Source: Flemingiibacterium sp964430755 (GTDB taxonomy: Bacteria > Bacillota > Clostridia > Oscillospirales > CAG-272). From it: a stretch of 37,892 nt of DNA. How positions within the stretch are numbered: position 1 is the first letter of the stretch; each line of letters starts with the position of its first letter. Below the pieces are notes generated by a model. That model was not told the DNA's origin and did not search any database. It saw nothing but the letters and a program-made list of their open reading frames with translations. This document shows, in pieces, positions 17,047-25,422 of this stretch. The translations under genes and the position numbers were made by a program. The stretch lies in the NCBI GenBank assembly GCA_964430755.1, contig CAYSFT010000019.1, positions 1-37,892 of the forward strand, given 5' to 3'.

Positions 17047-18345
17047 ATGAACTCACAATTTGTACTCGGCGCCGCAAACACGATAGTAACACCGCCGCTC
17101 GGCACACTGCTTTACGGTTACGGTCAAAAGCGTCCTGCATCAAGAGTAAACGATGACCTGCGCATCAACGCTCTCGCTTTCGGAACCGGCAAACCCGAAG
17201 CACTTCTTGTCGGCATGGATCTTTGCTCGATACCCGTCGATCTTGCAAAAGAAATGCAAAAGCTGGTCTCCGTAAATACAGGAATCGCCGCTGACCGCAT
17301 AGTTTTCGCAGCTATACATACACATTCAGGTCCAAGCCTTACAACGATAGCCGGCTGGGGTGACGCTAATACAGAATATATCGAAACCACCTTCAAGCCG
17401 CGTGTGTTTGAAGCAGTCGATGCCGCAATCAAAAACGCCGTTCCCGTACTGATGGGAGTCGGAACGACCGAGAGTCACGTCGGTATCAACCGTCGTCAGG
17501 TTATGAAAAACGGCTCAGTCGATCTCGGACAAAATCCTTACGGAATCAACGATCCGACAATGACTGTTTTGTCGTTTGTTACGCATGACCGCAAGCCCGT
17601 CGCAAACCTCATCCACTACGGCTGTCACGGAACCGCAGCAGGCTTCGACACAGAGATAACCCGTGATTGGCCCGGATATATGGTGGACCGAATGGAGGAG
17701 CAAACCGGAGCGATGACGGTGTTCGTCAACGGCACAATGGGAGATAGCGGACCTAATATTTCAAACGGACTGACTATCGGAGATATGTCGTTTGTACGCG
17801 AGCTCGGCTCTATTGCCGCACGCGATGCCGTCAGAGCTTACAGAACGATCAAGGAATACAGCGAGGTATCTTATAAATCTGTATCCGATGTAATAAGAGT
17901 CCCCTACCGCGAGCTTGCCCCCATCGAGGAGCTTCAGGCTGAATTTGATAAGCTTGATGAAATCGAAAACCGCACCGGCTTCAACGCCTTAAGACACGCG
18001 ACATTCAAAAGACGTCTTGAGATAGTCAAATCGGGAGAAGCGCGTGAAACCCACAACGAGATCAGCCAGATTTTGTTTGCATTTAATTCGGTTGTACTTG
18101 TTCCCTATCCGTTCGAGGTCTTTTCCGAAATAGCACTTCGCCTGAGAGAATACAGTCCGTATCAGCACACGCTGACAATATCAAATGCCAACGGCGCATA
18201 TGCATATTTACCCTCGCGCGATCAGATATGCCGCGGCGGTTACGAAATCACACAGTTCACCGACCGTCACCCATACGCGATGGTTGAAAACGCGGACGAT
18301 TATTTCATCAGCGAGAACCTGCGGATTATGGAAAAGCTCTGCTAA
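17047..18345 (+). CDS. Neutral/alkaline non-lysosomal ceramidase-like hydrolase
   Basis: The protein has 432 residues, starting at an ATG with AAGGAGAG upstream. The N-terminus (LGAANTIVTPPLGTLLYGYG) and the zinc-site motifs IHTHSGPSLT and HYGCHGTAAG match the neutral ceramidase N-terminal domain family. True secreted ceramidases are about 650-700 residues, with a signal peptide and a C-terminal immunoglobulin-like domain; both are missing here. It is therefore a short cytoplasmic family member, possibly an amidase on another N-acyl or sugar-related substrate. It is monocistronic and followed directly by a tRNA gene with its own promoter. Confidence 0.8.
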   Translation: MNSQFVLGAANTIVTPPLGTLLYGYGQKRPASRVNDDLRINALAFGTGKPEALLVGMDLCSIPVDLAKEMQKLVSVNTGIAADRIVFAAIHTHSGPSLTTIAGWGDANTEYIETTFKPRVFEAVDAAIKNAVPVLMGVGTTESHVGINRRQVMKNGSVDLGQNPYGINDPTMTVLSFVTHDRKPVANLIHYGCHGTAAGFDTEITRDWPGYMVDRMEEQTGAMTVFVNGTMGDSGPNISNGLTIGDMSFVRELGSIAARDAVRAYRTIKEYSEVSYKSVSDVIRVPYRELAPIEELQAEFDKLDEIENRTGFNALRHATFKRRLEIVKSGEARETHNEISQILFAFNSVVLVPYPFEVFSEIALRLREYSPYQHTLTISNANGAYAYLPSRDQICRGGYEITQFTDRHPYAMVENADDYFISENLRIMEKLC

Positions 18346-18379
18346 GCGCAAAACTACGAAACATTTTTCGAAAAACCTA

Positions 18380-18408
18380 TTGACAAACGTCCGAAACTTT
18401 GCTATAAT
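18380..18408 (+). promoter_or_regulatory. Promoter of tRNA-Pro
   Basis: TTGACA (18380-18385) and TATAAT (18403-18408) are consensus boxes at 17-bp spacing, 30 bases before the mature tRNA 5' end. Confidence 0.9.
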
Positions 18409-18438
18409 ATTCATGTTGCGATGAAGCAATATAAATTT

Positions 18439-18515
18439 CGGGGTGTGGCTCAGCTTGGTAGAGCGCTTGGTTCGGGACCAAGAGGTCGGGTGTTCGAATC
18501 ACCTCACTCCGACCA
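18439..18515 (+). tRNA. tRNA-Pro (anticodon CGG)
   Basis: The seven-base acceptor stem CGGGGTG (18439-18445) pairs with CACTCCG (18505-18511, one G-U). The anticodon stem CTTGG/CCAAG frames the loop TTCGGGA, giving anticodon CGG. The T-loop is TTCGAAT, and A plus an encoded CCA end the gene. It reads codon CCG. Confidence 0.96.
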
Positions 18516-18523
18516 TACGAAAT

Positions 18524-18555
18524 ACGACTTGCCTATTGTGGTAGGTCGTTTTTCT
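18524..18555 (+). terminator. Terminator of tRNA-Pro
   Basis: ACGACTTGCC (18524-18533) pairs with GGTAGGTCGT (18540-18549) using two G-U pairs, followed by a T-rich run. Confidence 0.85.
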
Positions 18556-18587
18556 TTTTGCTCACATTTCCCCGATAAACAGCATTA

Positions 18588-18620
18588 CGCCGCCTGCATA
18601 AATGAGACAGACGGCGTTTT
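18588..18620. terminator. Hairpin between tRNA and XRE gene
   Basis: CGCCG-c-CTG (18588-18596) pairs with CAG-a-CGGCG (18608-18616), followed by TTTT on the plus strand. It lies five bases beyond the XRE stop codon and probably ends transcription from the left; a clear T-run on the minus side is missing. Confidence 0.6.
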
Positions 18621-18622
18621 CT

Positions 18623-18850
18623 TTATTCTCTGAAATCGAAAAGCTTTTGAGGCGTAATGTCAAGGGCACGGCAGATATCAAACACGACATCAAGTGACAC
18701 CGCACAATCTGCGGTTTCAATACGGCTCATATGGGTGCGGCTGACATTAACAAGCTCCGCAAGCTGCATTTGTGAAATTCCTCGCTGTTTTCTGTAATAT
18801 GATATATTAAGTCCGAGCAGTTTGTAATTATCAAGATGCCTTGCCAGCAT
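18623..18850 (-). CDS. Small XRE-family (Cro/cI-type) DNA-binding regulator
   Basis: The protein has 75 residues, with AAAGGAG before the ATG. Almost the whole protein is one HTH_3 domain (ISYYRKQRGISQMQLAELVN, then VSRTHMSRIETADCAVSLDV, then a final LFDF). Such minimal repressors often control the divergent gene. Here that is a zinc-ribbon membrane protein gene, and the intergenic region has inverted AACTTG/CAAGTT half-sites over the divergent promoter. Confidence 0.88.
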   Translation of the reverse strand: MLARHLDNYKLLGLNISYYRKQRGISQMQLAELVNVSRTHMSRIETADCAVSLDVVFDICRALDITPQKLFDFRE

Positions 18851-18869
18851 ATCATCACTCCTTTATGAT

Positions 18870-18898
18870 AGTATACCGCATGACGAATTTCAATTCAA
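18870..18898 (-). promoter_or_regulatory. Promoter of XRE gene
   Basis: On the minus strand TTGAAT (18893-18898) and TATACT (18870-18875) are spaced 17 bp, 20 bases before the ATG. Confidence 0.7.
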
Positions 18899-18899
18899 C

Positions 18900-18952
18900 A
18901 ACTTGAAATGTTTATTTTGCCACTTGACAAGTTACATTTGTTGTGATATAAT
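18900..18952 (+). promoter_or_regulatory. Promoter of zinc-ribbon gene with probable XRE operators
   Basis: TTGACA (18924-18929) and TATAAT (18947-18952) are at 17-bp spacing. The -35 box lies inside the palindrome ACTTG-A-CAAGT (18922-18932). A further AACTTG half-site lies at 18900-18905, inverted relative to CAAGTT at 18928-18933. Confidence 0.7.
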
Positions 18953-19057
18953 TGATTTAGTTTACAGGGGAGGTTATTCAAGGAAGTTCTCTTACGAATA
19001 ATTGAATCGAAAAACTCAAGTCAAATTCATTTTTAAGAAAGGTCATGGGTGACAACA

Positions 19058-19747
19058 ATGAAAGCAATGGTTTGCGAAATGTGCAACAGTAATGACATCC
19101 AAAAGCAGGACGGTCTTTATGTTTGTCAAGCTTGCGGTACGAAGTATTCGGTTGAAGAAGCGAAAAAGTTAATTTTAGATGGACCTGTTGAAATCAAAGG
19201 AACTGTATCAATTCAAGGAACGGTAAACACAGTTGACCATGATTTTGAAAATGGATTAGCAGATGCAGAATATTGTTCGCAAACATATTTGAATAAAAAT
19301 ACATTAAGTTGGACAGAGCGAGGTCAATACTCCTATAATTGGGTTATTGAAAAATATAATCTTTTATATTCAAAAGCAGCGGCACAACCTTCTTATTGGT
19401 TAAGTTTTTCACGCTCTTATTCTAAATGCACGCTGTTTGCTATTAAGCAAAAAGAACTGCTTTTGCTCAAGAAAAAATATGTAACAGTTGCTGGAGTAAC
19501 CAAAGAAGAAATTTTGAAAAACTATGATAAATATATGGAATTTGCTATTCAACGTGCATTTTCGGAAGAAGACAGAGCAACATATGAGCAGGAAAAAAAT
19601 GATACGCTTAACTATTTGAAAAGTGAATTAGCGCAGTATAAACCACATGATCAAGGGAAAGCATGGTTATACAGTCTCATATTTGTGCCGCTATTTTGTA
19701 TTTTATTTGGGTTCATCCTTTGGTTTATCCTGGAGCTATGTATGTAG
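19058..19747 (+). CDS. Zinc-ribbon protein with C-terminal membrane helix
   Basis: The protein has 229 residues from the ATG at 19058; a GTG nine bases upstream is an alternative because AGAAAGG fits it better. Residues 1-35 form a zinc ribbon (CEMCNSNDIQ ... CQACGTKYS) followed by EEAKKLI, as seen in a widespread Firmicutes family of unknown function. The middle is helical and charged. A C-terminal hydrophobic helix (about 200-225, LIFVPLFCILFGFILWFIL) anchors it. Codons are richer in A and T than in the neighbours, which with the nearby tRNA and XRE gene suggests acquisition. The function is unknown. Confidence 0.72.
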   Translation: MKAMVCEMCNSNDIQKQDGLYVCQACGTKYSVEEAKKLILDGPVEIKGTVSIQGTVNTVDHDFENGLADAEYCSQTYLNKNTLSWTERGQYSYNWVIEKYNLLYSKAAAQPSYWLSFSRSYSKCTLFAIKQKELLLLKKKYVTVAGVTKEEILKNYDKYMEFAIQRAFSEEDRATYEQEKNDTLNYLKSELAQYKPHDQGKAWLYSLIFVPLFCILFGFILWFILELCM

Positions 19748-19803
19748 TTTGTGCAAAGAAAACTTGCAATATCCCTATAAAAATCCATGATCAATTTTAA
19801 ATC

Positions 19804-19855
19804 CCCTGCCACGATTCTTACCGCTATTGGTTTGAATCCGGCAGGGCTTTTATTT
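19804..19855 (+). terminator. Terminator of zinc-ribbon gene
   Basis: CCCTGCC (19804-19810) pairs with GGCAGGG (19840-19846) around a long loop, followed by CTTTTATTTT. Confidence 0.75.
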
Positions 19856-19860
19856 TAGCA

Positions 19861-19887
19861 AAAAGAAAAAGAGCCTGTTACAGCTCT
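19861..19887 (-). terminator. Terminator of the envelope polysaccharide operon
   Basis: On the minus strand AGAGC pairs with GCTCT (complements 19883-19887 and 19870-19874), followed by TTTTCTTTTT. It lies ten bases beyond the last gene. Confidence 0.78.
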
Positions 19888-19896
19888 TATCTTATA

Positions 19897-21963
19897 TTAT
19901 TTACACACAACCGCCATTTCCGGTTCCGCTGACAGCTTCGCCATACGCTTTTCCGTGTCAGCATCCGTGTTAACGGATTTGGGATCGTGATACGTCGGAA
20001 CAACACGCATAAGTGCATCTTTTGCAAGCTTGTCGTCGTAAGTATCAATTGCCTCACGAAGAATATCAAGCTTTTCATTAAGCTCATCAGCAGACAGCGG
20101 TGTGTCACGCTCGATAAATATGAGACTATTCTCCGTTTTGTCAAGCTCCTCTGTGCGAATCAGCAGCTCCTCATAGAGCTTTTCACCCGGGCGAAGCCCC
20201 GTTTCAATGATGTCGATATCACGGTACGGCTCAAATCCGCTGAGACGTATCATCGTTTCTGCAAGCTCAAGAATACGGATGGATTTGCCCATGTCAAGCA
20301 CAAACAGCTCGCCGTTCTTCGCCATTGCTCCCGATTGAAGCACAAGCTGACTCGCCTCGGGTATTGTCATGAAGTAACGAATAATACGCTTGTCCGTCAC
20401 CGTGACAGGGCCGCCGTTCATGATCTGACGCTTAAAGAGCGGTACAACCGACGCCGAGCTTCCGAGAACATTTCCGAATCTGGTTGCGCTGAACGTCGTT
20501 GTTTTCGAGGTCAGACTGTGACTCTGAACAATCATCTCGCAAACACGCTTTGTTGCACCCATTACATTCGTCGGATTTACTGCCTTATCGGTCGAAACCA
20601 TGATAAGACGTTCAACATTATATTTTTCAGCAAGCTCAACAACATTGAGTGTACCGAAAACATTATTCTTTATTGCCTCGCAGGAATTGCGTTCCATAAG
20701 CGGAACATGCTTGTGCGCCGCCGCATGAAGGATGACGTTGGGCTTGTGGTGTGCGATAACCTTTTCAACGCCCTCTCTGTCACACACGGAAACAATCTCA
20801 ACGCAAAGATTCAGCTTGCCGCCGTGAGCGATACGAAGCTCCTGCTGGATATCGTATGCACCGTTTTCGTAAACATCGAGTATGACAAGCGATTTCGGCT
20901 CCATTCTCGCGATCTGACGGCAAAGCTCACTTCCGATAGAGCCGCCGCCACCTGTGATAAGGACAACCTTATTTTTGTAATAATCGCTCGTTTTGTCATT
21001 GTTGACCTTTATGGGTTTACGGAAAAGCAGCTCCTCGATGTCAAATTCACGCATCTGACGCTTGCTTTTATCCGCAGTCTGCATAACGGGATAATCGTAA
21101 ATTTTCACTCTGCATCCCGTCTGCTTGTAATATTCGTAAAGCTCTTTTACGTGCTCGGGTTCAACGCTCGGAAGCGCGAAAACGATTTCCTGAACCGAAA
21201 GCTCAAGCAGCTTATCCGTAACATCGTCATCGCCGCCGAAAACAGGCAATCCGAGAATTTCACGACCAATTTTTGAGCGATCGATATCAACAAAGCAGCA
21301 TGGGATATACGAAGAGCGAGAATTTTTTGTAAGCTCCTCAGCAAGCATTACGCCAACCCGTCCCGCACCGACTATCGCAATTCTGATTTTTGTATTCTTA
21401 ACACCGTCTTCCAAATCACCGCTCGAAGCTTTTTTGTTAATTGAAAGACCGGTCAATATCAAAGCCAAGCCGCGAACAAATGGCAGTGACCTATCGCTTT
21501 TATTAAGATATTCATAAAGGAACTGATACAAAAGTCTGATTGCCACAGCAAGCAAGAGGCTTGATGATATTATGGAAAACGTGCGGACAAATTCGATTTT
21601 CTCAATCGTCACAACATCTTTTAAAAGCTGCGGAACGAACTGATTAAAGAGCTGATAAAGCACACCTGCAAAAAAATCAGCGATAATCAATCTGATATAT
21701 GAAAACGGTGAGCTGTATCTCCAAATTTGTTTGTATATGCCGCCGATCGTTCTGCAAAGAAAAACGCAAACACTTACCATAACAAGATGGATAAGAATTG
21801 AAAGCAGCTGCAATTTTCCGACATTGCTCGGGTTAAACACCAATAACAGTACAACAACTGCGAGCAATATTACAAAATCATAAACCTGAAGCGGAAGATG
21901 GGGATGTCTGCGTGATGTTGCCTGATCTTTACGCTCGGTCTGATCGTTCGATCTGCTGTTCAT
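19897..21963 (-). CDS. Membrane-bound nucleoside-diphosphate-sugar 4,6-dehydratase (CapD/PglF/WbpM type)
   Basis: The protein has 688 residues. The N-terminus has four hydrophobic helices (about 27-155). A CoA-binding-like Rossmann domain follows (IRIAIVGAGRVGVMLAEEL), then the extended short-chain dehydrogenase domain (about 330-620) with VVLITGGGGSIGSELCRQI. The active-site stretch VSTDKAVNPTNVMGATKR has Lys in place and Met where other SDRs have Tyr, as usual in WbpM/PglF. It converts UDP-GlcNAc to the 4-keto-6-deoxy sugar for surface glycans. It is the last gene of the operon, nine bases after the LCP gene. Confidence 0.92.
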   Translation of the reverse strand: MNSRSNDQTERKDQATSRRHPHLPLQVYDFVILLAVVVLLLVFNPSNVGKLQLLSILIHLVMVSVCVFLCRTIGGIYKQIWRYSSPFSYIRLIIADFFAGVLYQLFNQFVPQLLKDVVTIEKIEFVRTFSIISSSLLLAVAIRLLYQFLYEYLNKSDRSLPFVRGLALILTGLSINKKASSGDLEDGVKNTKIRIAIVGAGRVGVMLAEELTKNSRSSYIPCCFVDIDRSKIGREILGLPVFGGDDDVTDKLLELSVQEIVFALPSVEPEHVKELYEYYKQTGCRVKIYDYPVMQTADKSKRQMREFDIEELLFRKPIKVNNDKTSDYYKNKVVLITGGGGSIGSELCRQIARMEPKSLVILDVYENGAYDIQQELRIAHGGKLNLCVEIVSVCDREGVEKVIAHHKPNVILHAAAHKHVPLMERNSCEAIKNNVFGTLNVVELAEKYNVERLIMVSTDKAVNPTNVMGATKRVCEMIVQSHSLTSKTTTFSATRFGNVLGSSASVVPLFKRQIMNGGPVTVTDKRIIRYFMTIPEASQLVLQSGAMAKNGELFVLDMGKSIRILELAETMIRLSGFEPYRDIDIIETGLRPGEKLYEELLIRTEELDKTENSLIFIERDTPLSADELNEKLDILREAIDTYDDKLAKDALMRVVPTYHDPKSVNTDADTEKRMAKLSAEPEMAVVCK

Positions 21964-21972
21964 TACACATTA

Positions 21973-22947
21973 TTACTCCTCAATTTTATAAAAAAGGTCT
22001 AAAACCGTTTCCTTTGCGGCAGTCTCGTCAATATGATATTCAACATACTCACCGGTCTTACGTGCTTCACCCTTCAGCGAGATTGTTTCCTCATATTTAT
22101 ATCCCTGCAAACGTTCCATCAGAAGCTTTAACTGATCAAAAGTGCAATCGGAAACGATATAGCCATTGATATCATTTAAGGTACCCAAAGTATTTTCAAG
22201 ATCTGTTGTTGTAAATTTATCAAAAAGTGAACTTATGTACTGACGTTGACGTTCCATACGGTCAAGGTTGCTCTGCTCGGCATCGTCGCCTCTCCAGCGG
22301 ACAAACGCGAGTGCATCATCCCCCTTGAGCGTTATATTCGCGCCTTTGACAAATTCCTCGCCAAGCGCGGGAAGATCTTCATCAAGTGTAACAGTAACAC
22401 CGCCGATGCTGTCATTTATAATCGAAACAGCATCCATTGTCACTGAAAAATAGTGATCGATATTTATATCATACAGTAAATTTTCAACCACTTCAACGGT
22501 ATTACGGCAGCGCAGCTTATCGTCACCGCCGCCATACGCATGAGCCAGTGCAAGCTGTCCCACAAAGCTTCCATACCGTTCGCCCTCATCATTTTTCTGA
22601 ATGATATTGGTCATCGTGTCACGGTTGATATGAAGCACGCGGAAGGTTTCATTCAATCGGTCAATTGCAAGAAGCGCAAGAAAGTCAGCCTGTTCGGAAT
22701 CAGCCTTGGAACCATCGGGGGTTTCCATAGAGTCGATACCCATAACAAGTACGGTTTCAATATTATCATTAGTCGTATACAGCTTTTCGTTATAGAAAAT
22801 TCCGGTTTGCCCCGAGCCTTTGGAATCTTCATCGGTATTGTTGTTGAGAAGCTTTTCGGCACAAGCAAAAAGTGCAATCAAGGACACAACAAGAGCAAGT
22901 AAAACAACAACAAAGATTACGCCATTGGTTTGTTCTCTTTTTTTCAT
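21973..22947 (-). CDS. LytR-CpsA-Psr (LCP) family glycopolymer ligase
   Basis: The protein has 324 residues with one N-terminal membrane helix (about 9-30) and an extracellular LCP domain. Family landmarks are TVLVMGIDSME, FLALLAIDRL, VLHINRDTMT, LAHAYGGGDDKLRC and ALAFVRWRGDD followed by SNLDRMERQRQYI, including the conserved Arg and Asp that bind the lipid pyrophosphate. LCP proteins transfer undecaprenyl-linked polysaccharide to the cell wall. Its place between the wall-protein gene and the dehydratase gene fits attachment of the polysaccharide made by this operon. Confidence 0.92.
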   Translation of the reverse strand: MKKREQTNGVIFVVVLLALVVSLIALFACAEKLLNNNTDEDSKGSGQTGIFYNEKLYTTNDNIETVLVMGIDSMETPDGSKADSEQADFLALLAIDRLNETFRVLHINRDTMTNIIQKNDEGERYGSFVGQLALAHAYGGGDDKLRCRNTVEVVENLLYDINIDHYFSVTMDAVSIINDSIGGVTVTLDEDLPALGEEFVKGANITLKGDDALAFVRWRGDDAEQSNLDRMERQRQYISSLFDKFTTTDLENTLGTLNDINGYIVSDCTFDQLKLLMERLQGYKYEETISLKGEARKTGEYVEYHIDETAAKETVLDLFYKIEE

Positions 22948-23001
22948 CTTTCAGCATCCTTATCTTAAATAAAATATCAGTCTTTTACTGTAAGAATATG
23001 C

Positions 23002-23697
23002 TTAAGCGGCATTACGCTTGCCAAGCTTTACAACACAGAATACTGCGCCGAGACCAAATGCCGCAGCACCGATAATTGCGGGAAGCAAGTATTCGGAAAC
23101 TCCGGTTGCAGGGCCGTCGGGACCGTCCTTGGGCATTTCAGCGGAATCTCTGATTATCGCATAAACAGTCTTTGATGTACCTTCGATCGTGATGATACCG
23201 TTTTCATCAATGGTATAATTAACGATTTCCCAGCCGTCTTCGTCGGACGACTTTGCGATTATGATAAAGCTGTCGCCATATTCAAGACCCACAGCTCTGA
23301 TATCGAAGGTTATCTCCTTGCCGTCGCCTTCAATTCCAAGTTCATCCGGGAAACGTACGTCAAAAACTTCGCTGATAACAGCGTTTTCGATAGGAGCACC
23401 GTCTGTGATATCATCCCAGATCTCCTCAAAGTTCTCGATAAGATCATGAATGGCATCTTCGAGATCCTCCATCGCATCATTAAGAGCGTCCTCGATATCC
23501 TCGTGAGGATCCTTGTCTTCATCGTCAAGATGATCGACAGGAGTTACGATCAGCCCGTCATCCTCAGTTCTATCGGGATCGTCAACAAGCTCAGGGCTGT
23601 CAATTGCCTCAATGCTGGGAACGAAAGCAGCAAAAGCTGTCATAGTAAAAATAAACATCGCGAGCATTAACATCGCAGCAAAACGTAAAGCTTTCAT
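23002..23697 (-). CDS. Acidic secreted protein with sorting-signal-like C-terminus
   Basis: The protein has 231 residues. It has a signal peptide (1 to about 24), then a very acidic helical region (about 45-100, Asp/Glu/His/Ile-rich), a compact beta domain (about 105-195) and a C-terminal tail. The tail has PDGPATGVS, a hydrophobic helix (LLPAIIGAAAFGLGAVFCVV) and a KLGKR end, like a sortase signal with PATG in place of LPxTG. The sortase B gene lies immediately upstream, which supports a substrate-enzyme pair. The function of the exposed part is unknown; metal binding by the acidic stretch is only a guess. Confidence 0.78.
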   Translation of the reverse strand: MKALRFAAMLMLAMFIFTMTAFAAFVPSIEAIDSPELVDDPDRTEDDGLIVTPVDHLDDEDKDPHEDIEDALNDAMEDLEDAIHDLIENFEEIWDDITDGAPIENAVISEVFDVRFPDELGIEGDGKEITFDIRAVGLEYGDSFIIIAKSSDEDGWEIVNYTIDENGIITIEGTSKTVYAIIRDSAEMPKDGPDGPATGVSEYLLPAIIGAAAFGLGAVFCVVKLGKRNAA

Positions 23698-23735
23698 TAT
23701 AAATATCTCCTTACATAAAAATTTTCATTAAACAG

Positions 23736-24632
23736 TCAGGAAATGCCGTTATCGGCAAGATCCTCATTGAGAACCGCCATAACAAGATATCTTCTGGCGG
23801 CATTCTCATTTAAGCAAACCGAAAGGATGATAACACGGTCACCCAATTCGGGAAAAGCTTCTTCGTTAAAATTGGCATTGATTGCGCGAATATCCTTGAC
23901 ATCTGCAAAAAACCGCTTATACATATACGGTTTTGAAAAATCATAGGCATGAAGAATGTGAAGCGCATCATATGGAACAGCGGCAAAAGCGGTGTAATGT
24001 CTCACTTCGCCCGGAAGATAAATTATGATGTCACTGTGCTCATCAAATGAAGCGGCATCCGAATACGTCCTCTCAAGGCGGCCAAACATCGAGCCTGAAC
24101 GCATTGTGTGTCCGTAAATCAGAGTGACCGGGTCATTGAAGTCAAGACCATTATATGTAGACTGAGTGAATAACGCTCCTCCGACATAATAAGAATTGTC
24201 AAAGCCGGTATTCAAATACTTTTCATCATAATTTTTACTTTGCAGAATAGGATAATCAATTCTTGTACCCTTGATTTCAATCCAAGCGTGAATTTCCGGA
24301 TTTACCTCCCACAGCTTATCAAAATTAAGTGTTGCCGAGGGATTGTAAACCTGCGGTCTTGCCGTGGTTTCATCGGAAAAATCAGTGTTATCGTCGCCGA
24401 TATCAAGCGTGTCCGGCGGAGTGTATATATCATCGGGAGCGTCCGATTCAACGGTAGTATCTGCATCGTGAGCCGTTTCAAACTGCTTTATCGAGTCCCT
24501 CAGAGAATCGAGTGAATCGCTGTCATCCTTCATATCAGCCCGATATGCAAAATTAAGATATAAACAAACGCCAACACAGTTAAGACAAATCAAAAGTAAA
24601 ATTATATATTTAAGTTTAGAGTTGCTTTTCAT
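23736..24632 (-). CDS. srtB: Class B sortase
   Basis: The protein has 298 residues. An N-terminal membrane anchor (about 9-26) is followed by an acidic Thr/Asp-rich linker to about residue 95 and a sortase domain. Class B features are HAWIEIKGTRIDYPILQ, YYVGGALF and NDPVTLIYGHTMRSGSMF. The catalytic His is in YGH, the Cys in ILSVC (usual form TLSTC) and the Arg in ARRYLV. It attaches a protein to peptidoglycan or crosslinks surface proteins. Its start is coupled to the stop of the phosphatase gene, and the likely substrate gene follows 38 bases later. Confidence 0.92.
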   Translation of the reverse strand: MKSNSKLKYIILLLICLNCVGVCLYLNFAYRADMKDDSDSLDSLRDSIKQFETAHDADTTVESDAPDDIYTPPDTLDIGDDNTDFSDETTARPQVYNPSATLNFDKLWEVNPEIHAWIEIKGTRIDYPILQSKNYDEKYLNTGFDNSYYVGGALFTQSTYNGLDFNDPVTLIYGHTMRSGSMFGRLERTYSDAASFDEHSDIIIYLPGEVRHYTAFAAVPYDALHILHAYDFSKPYMYKRFFADVKDIRAINANFNEEAFPELGDRVIILSVCLNENAARRYLVMAVLNEDLADNGIS

Positions 24633-24634
24633 AA

Positions 24635-25420
24635 TTACACCTTGACAACAGTCGATTCAACCGTGCTGTGTATATCAGCGTGAAGCAGATCGTATGCAGC
24701 GAGCATCATATCATCAAGGGCATTCTCTCCAAGCCGTTTTATTATAACCTCGAAGGCCTCTCCGATATTCGGAGGACGCACGCTCATACTGTGACAATCC
24801 GAGCCGAGGAGGTGTATTATGCCCTTTTTCAACATCTTCACGGCAAATCTCGCGCTCCTTTTATCAAGGAAGAAAGAGGCATTCGACTGCATTGCAACAC
24901 CGTTTTCAAGCAAAACATGTATAACATCCTTTTTTTGTTCAAAAAGATATCTTTCAACATGAGCAATAACAACACGGCAGCCGCTCTGATTGTTAAGCTG
25001 AAGCAAATCGTCAACCATTCGTGATGTCCAGACACCGTGCGGCATTTCAACAAGCAAGCATGGCGTTTTTCCAAGCTTCAATCCGGGATAATCTTTCATA
25101 CAGGTTATTCCGGCAAAATACTCAATCTCAGCCCCCGGTATAAGGTGTACATCTGAAATTTCCGAGTCTTTCATAACAGCCGACTTTAATTTTGCAAAAG
25201 CACTGTCGCGTCTTGAAAGAAACAGCTCCGGATTATCTCTTTGCGGATAAAAATGCGGTGTTAAAACAACGCAGGTAACCCCTGATGCTTTAAGAGCCTT
25301 TATCATCTGCACGCTTTCTTCAAGCGACTGACTTCCGTCGTCAACCTGCGGCAGAATATGCGTATGAAAATCAATACGCGAGCCGGGATTAAACACCTGC
25401 CTTACAAACGGCGCTGTCAT
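24635..25420 (-). CDS. cpsB: CpsB/YwqE-type PHP-domain protein tyrosine phosphatase
   Basis: The protein has 261 residues with the PHP fold. Metal-binding motifs appear in order: IDFHTHILPQVDDGS, TPHFYPQ, IPGAEIEYF, VIAHVERY and LGSDCHSM. These are the marks of the manganese-dependent phosphatase that removes phosphate from the tyrosine tail of the CpsD-type kinase and so tunes polysaccharide export. The start lies two bases after the kinase stop codon. It belongs to the CpsC-CpsD-CpsB triad, in that order. Confidence 0.92.
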   Translation of the reverse strand: MTAPFVRQVFNPGSRIDFHTHILPQVDDGSQSLEESVQMIKALKASGVTCVVLTPHFYPQRDNPELFLSRRDSAFAKLKSAVMKDSEISDVHLIPGAEIEYFAGITCMKDYPGLKLGKTPCLLVEMPHGVWTSRMVDDLLQLNNQSGCRVVIAHVERYLFEQKKDVIHVLLENGVAMQSNASFFLDKRSARFAVKMLKKGIIHLLGSDCHSMSVRPPNIGEAFEVIIKRLGENALDDMMLAAYDLLHADIHSTVESTVVKV

Positions 25421-25422
25421 TA

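Noticed and set aside
18421..18633. A 70-residue ORF starting before the tRNA
   Set aside because: It reads through the complete tRNA-Pro and its terminator.
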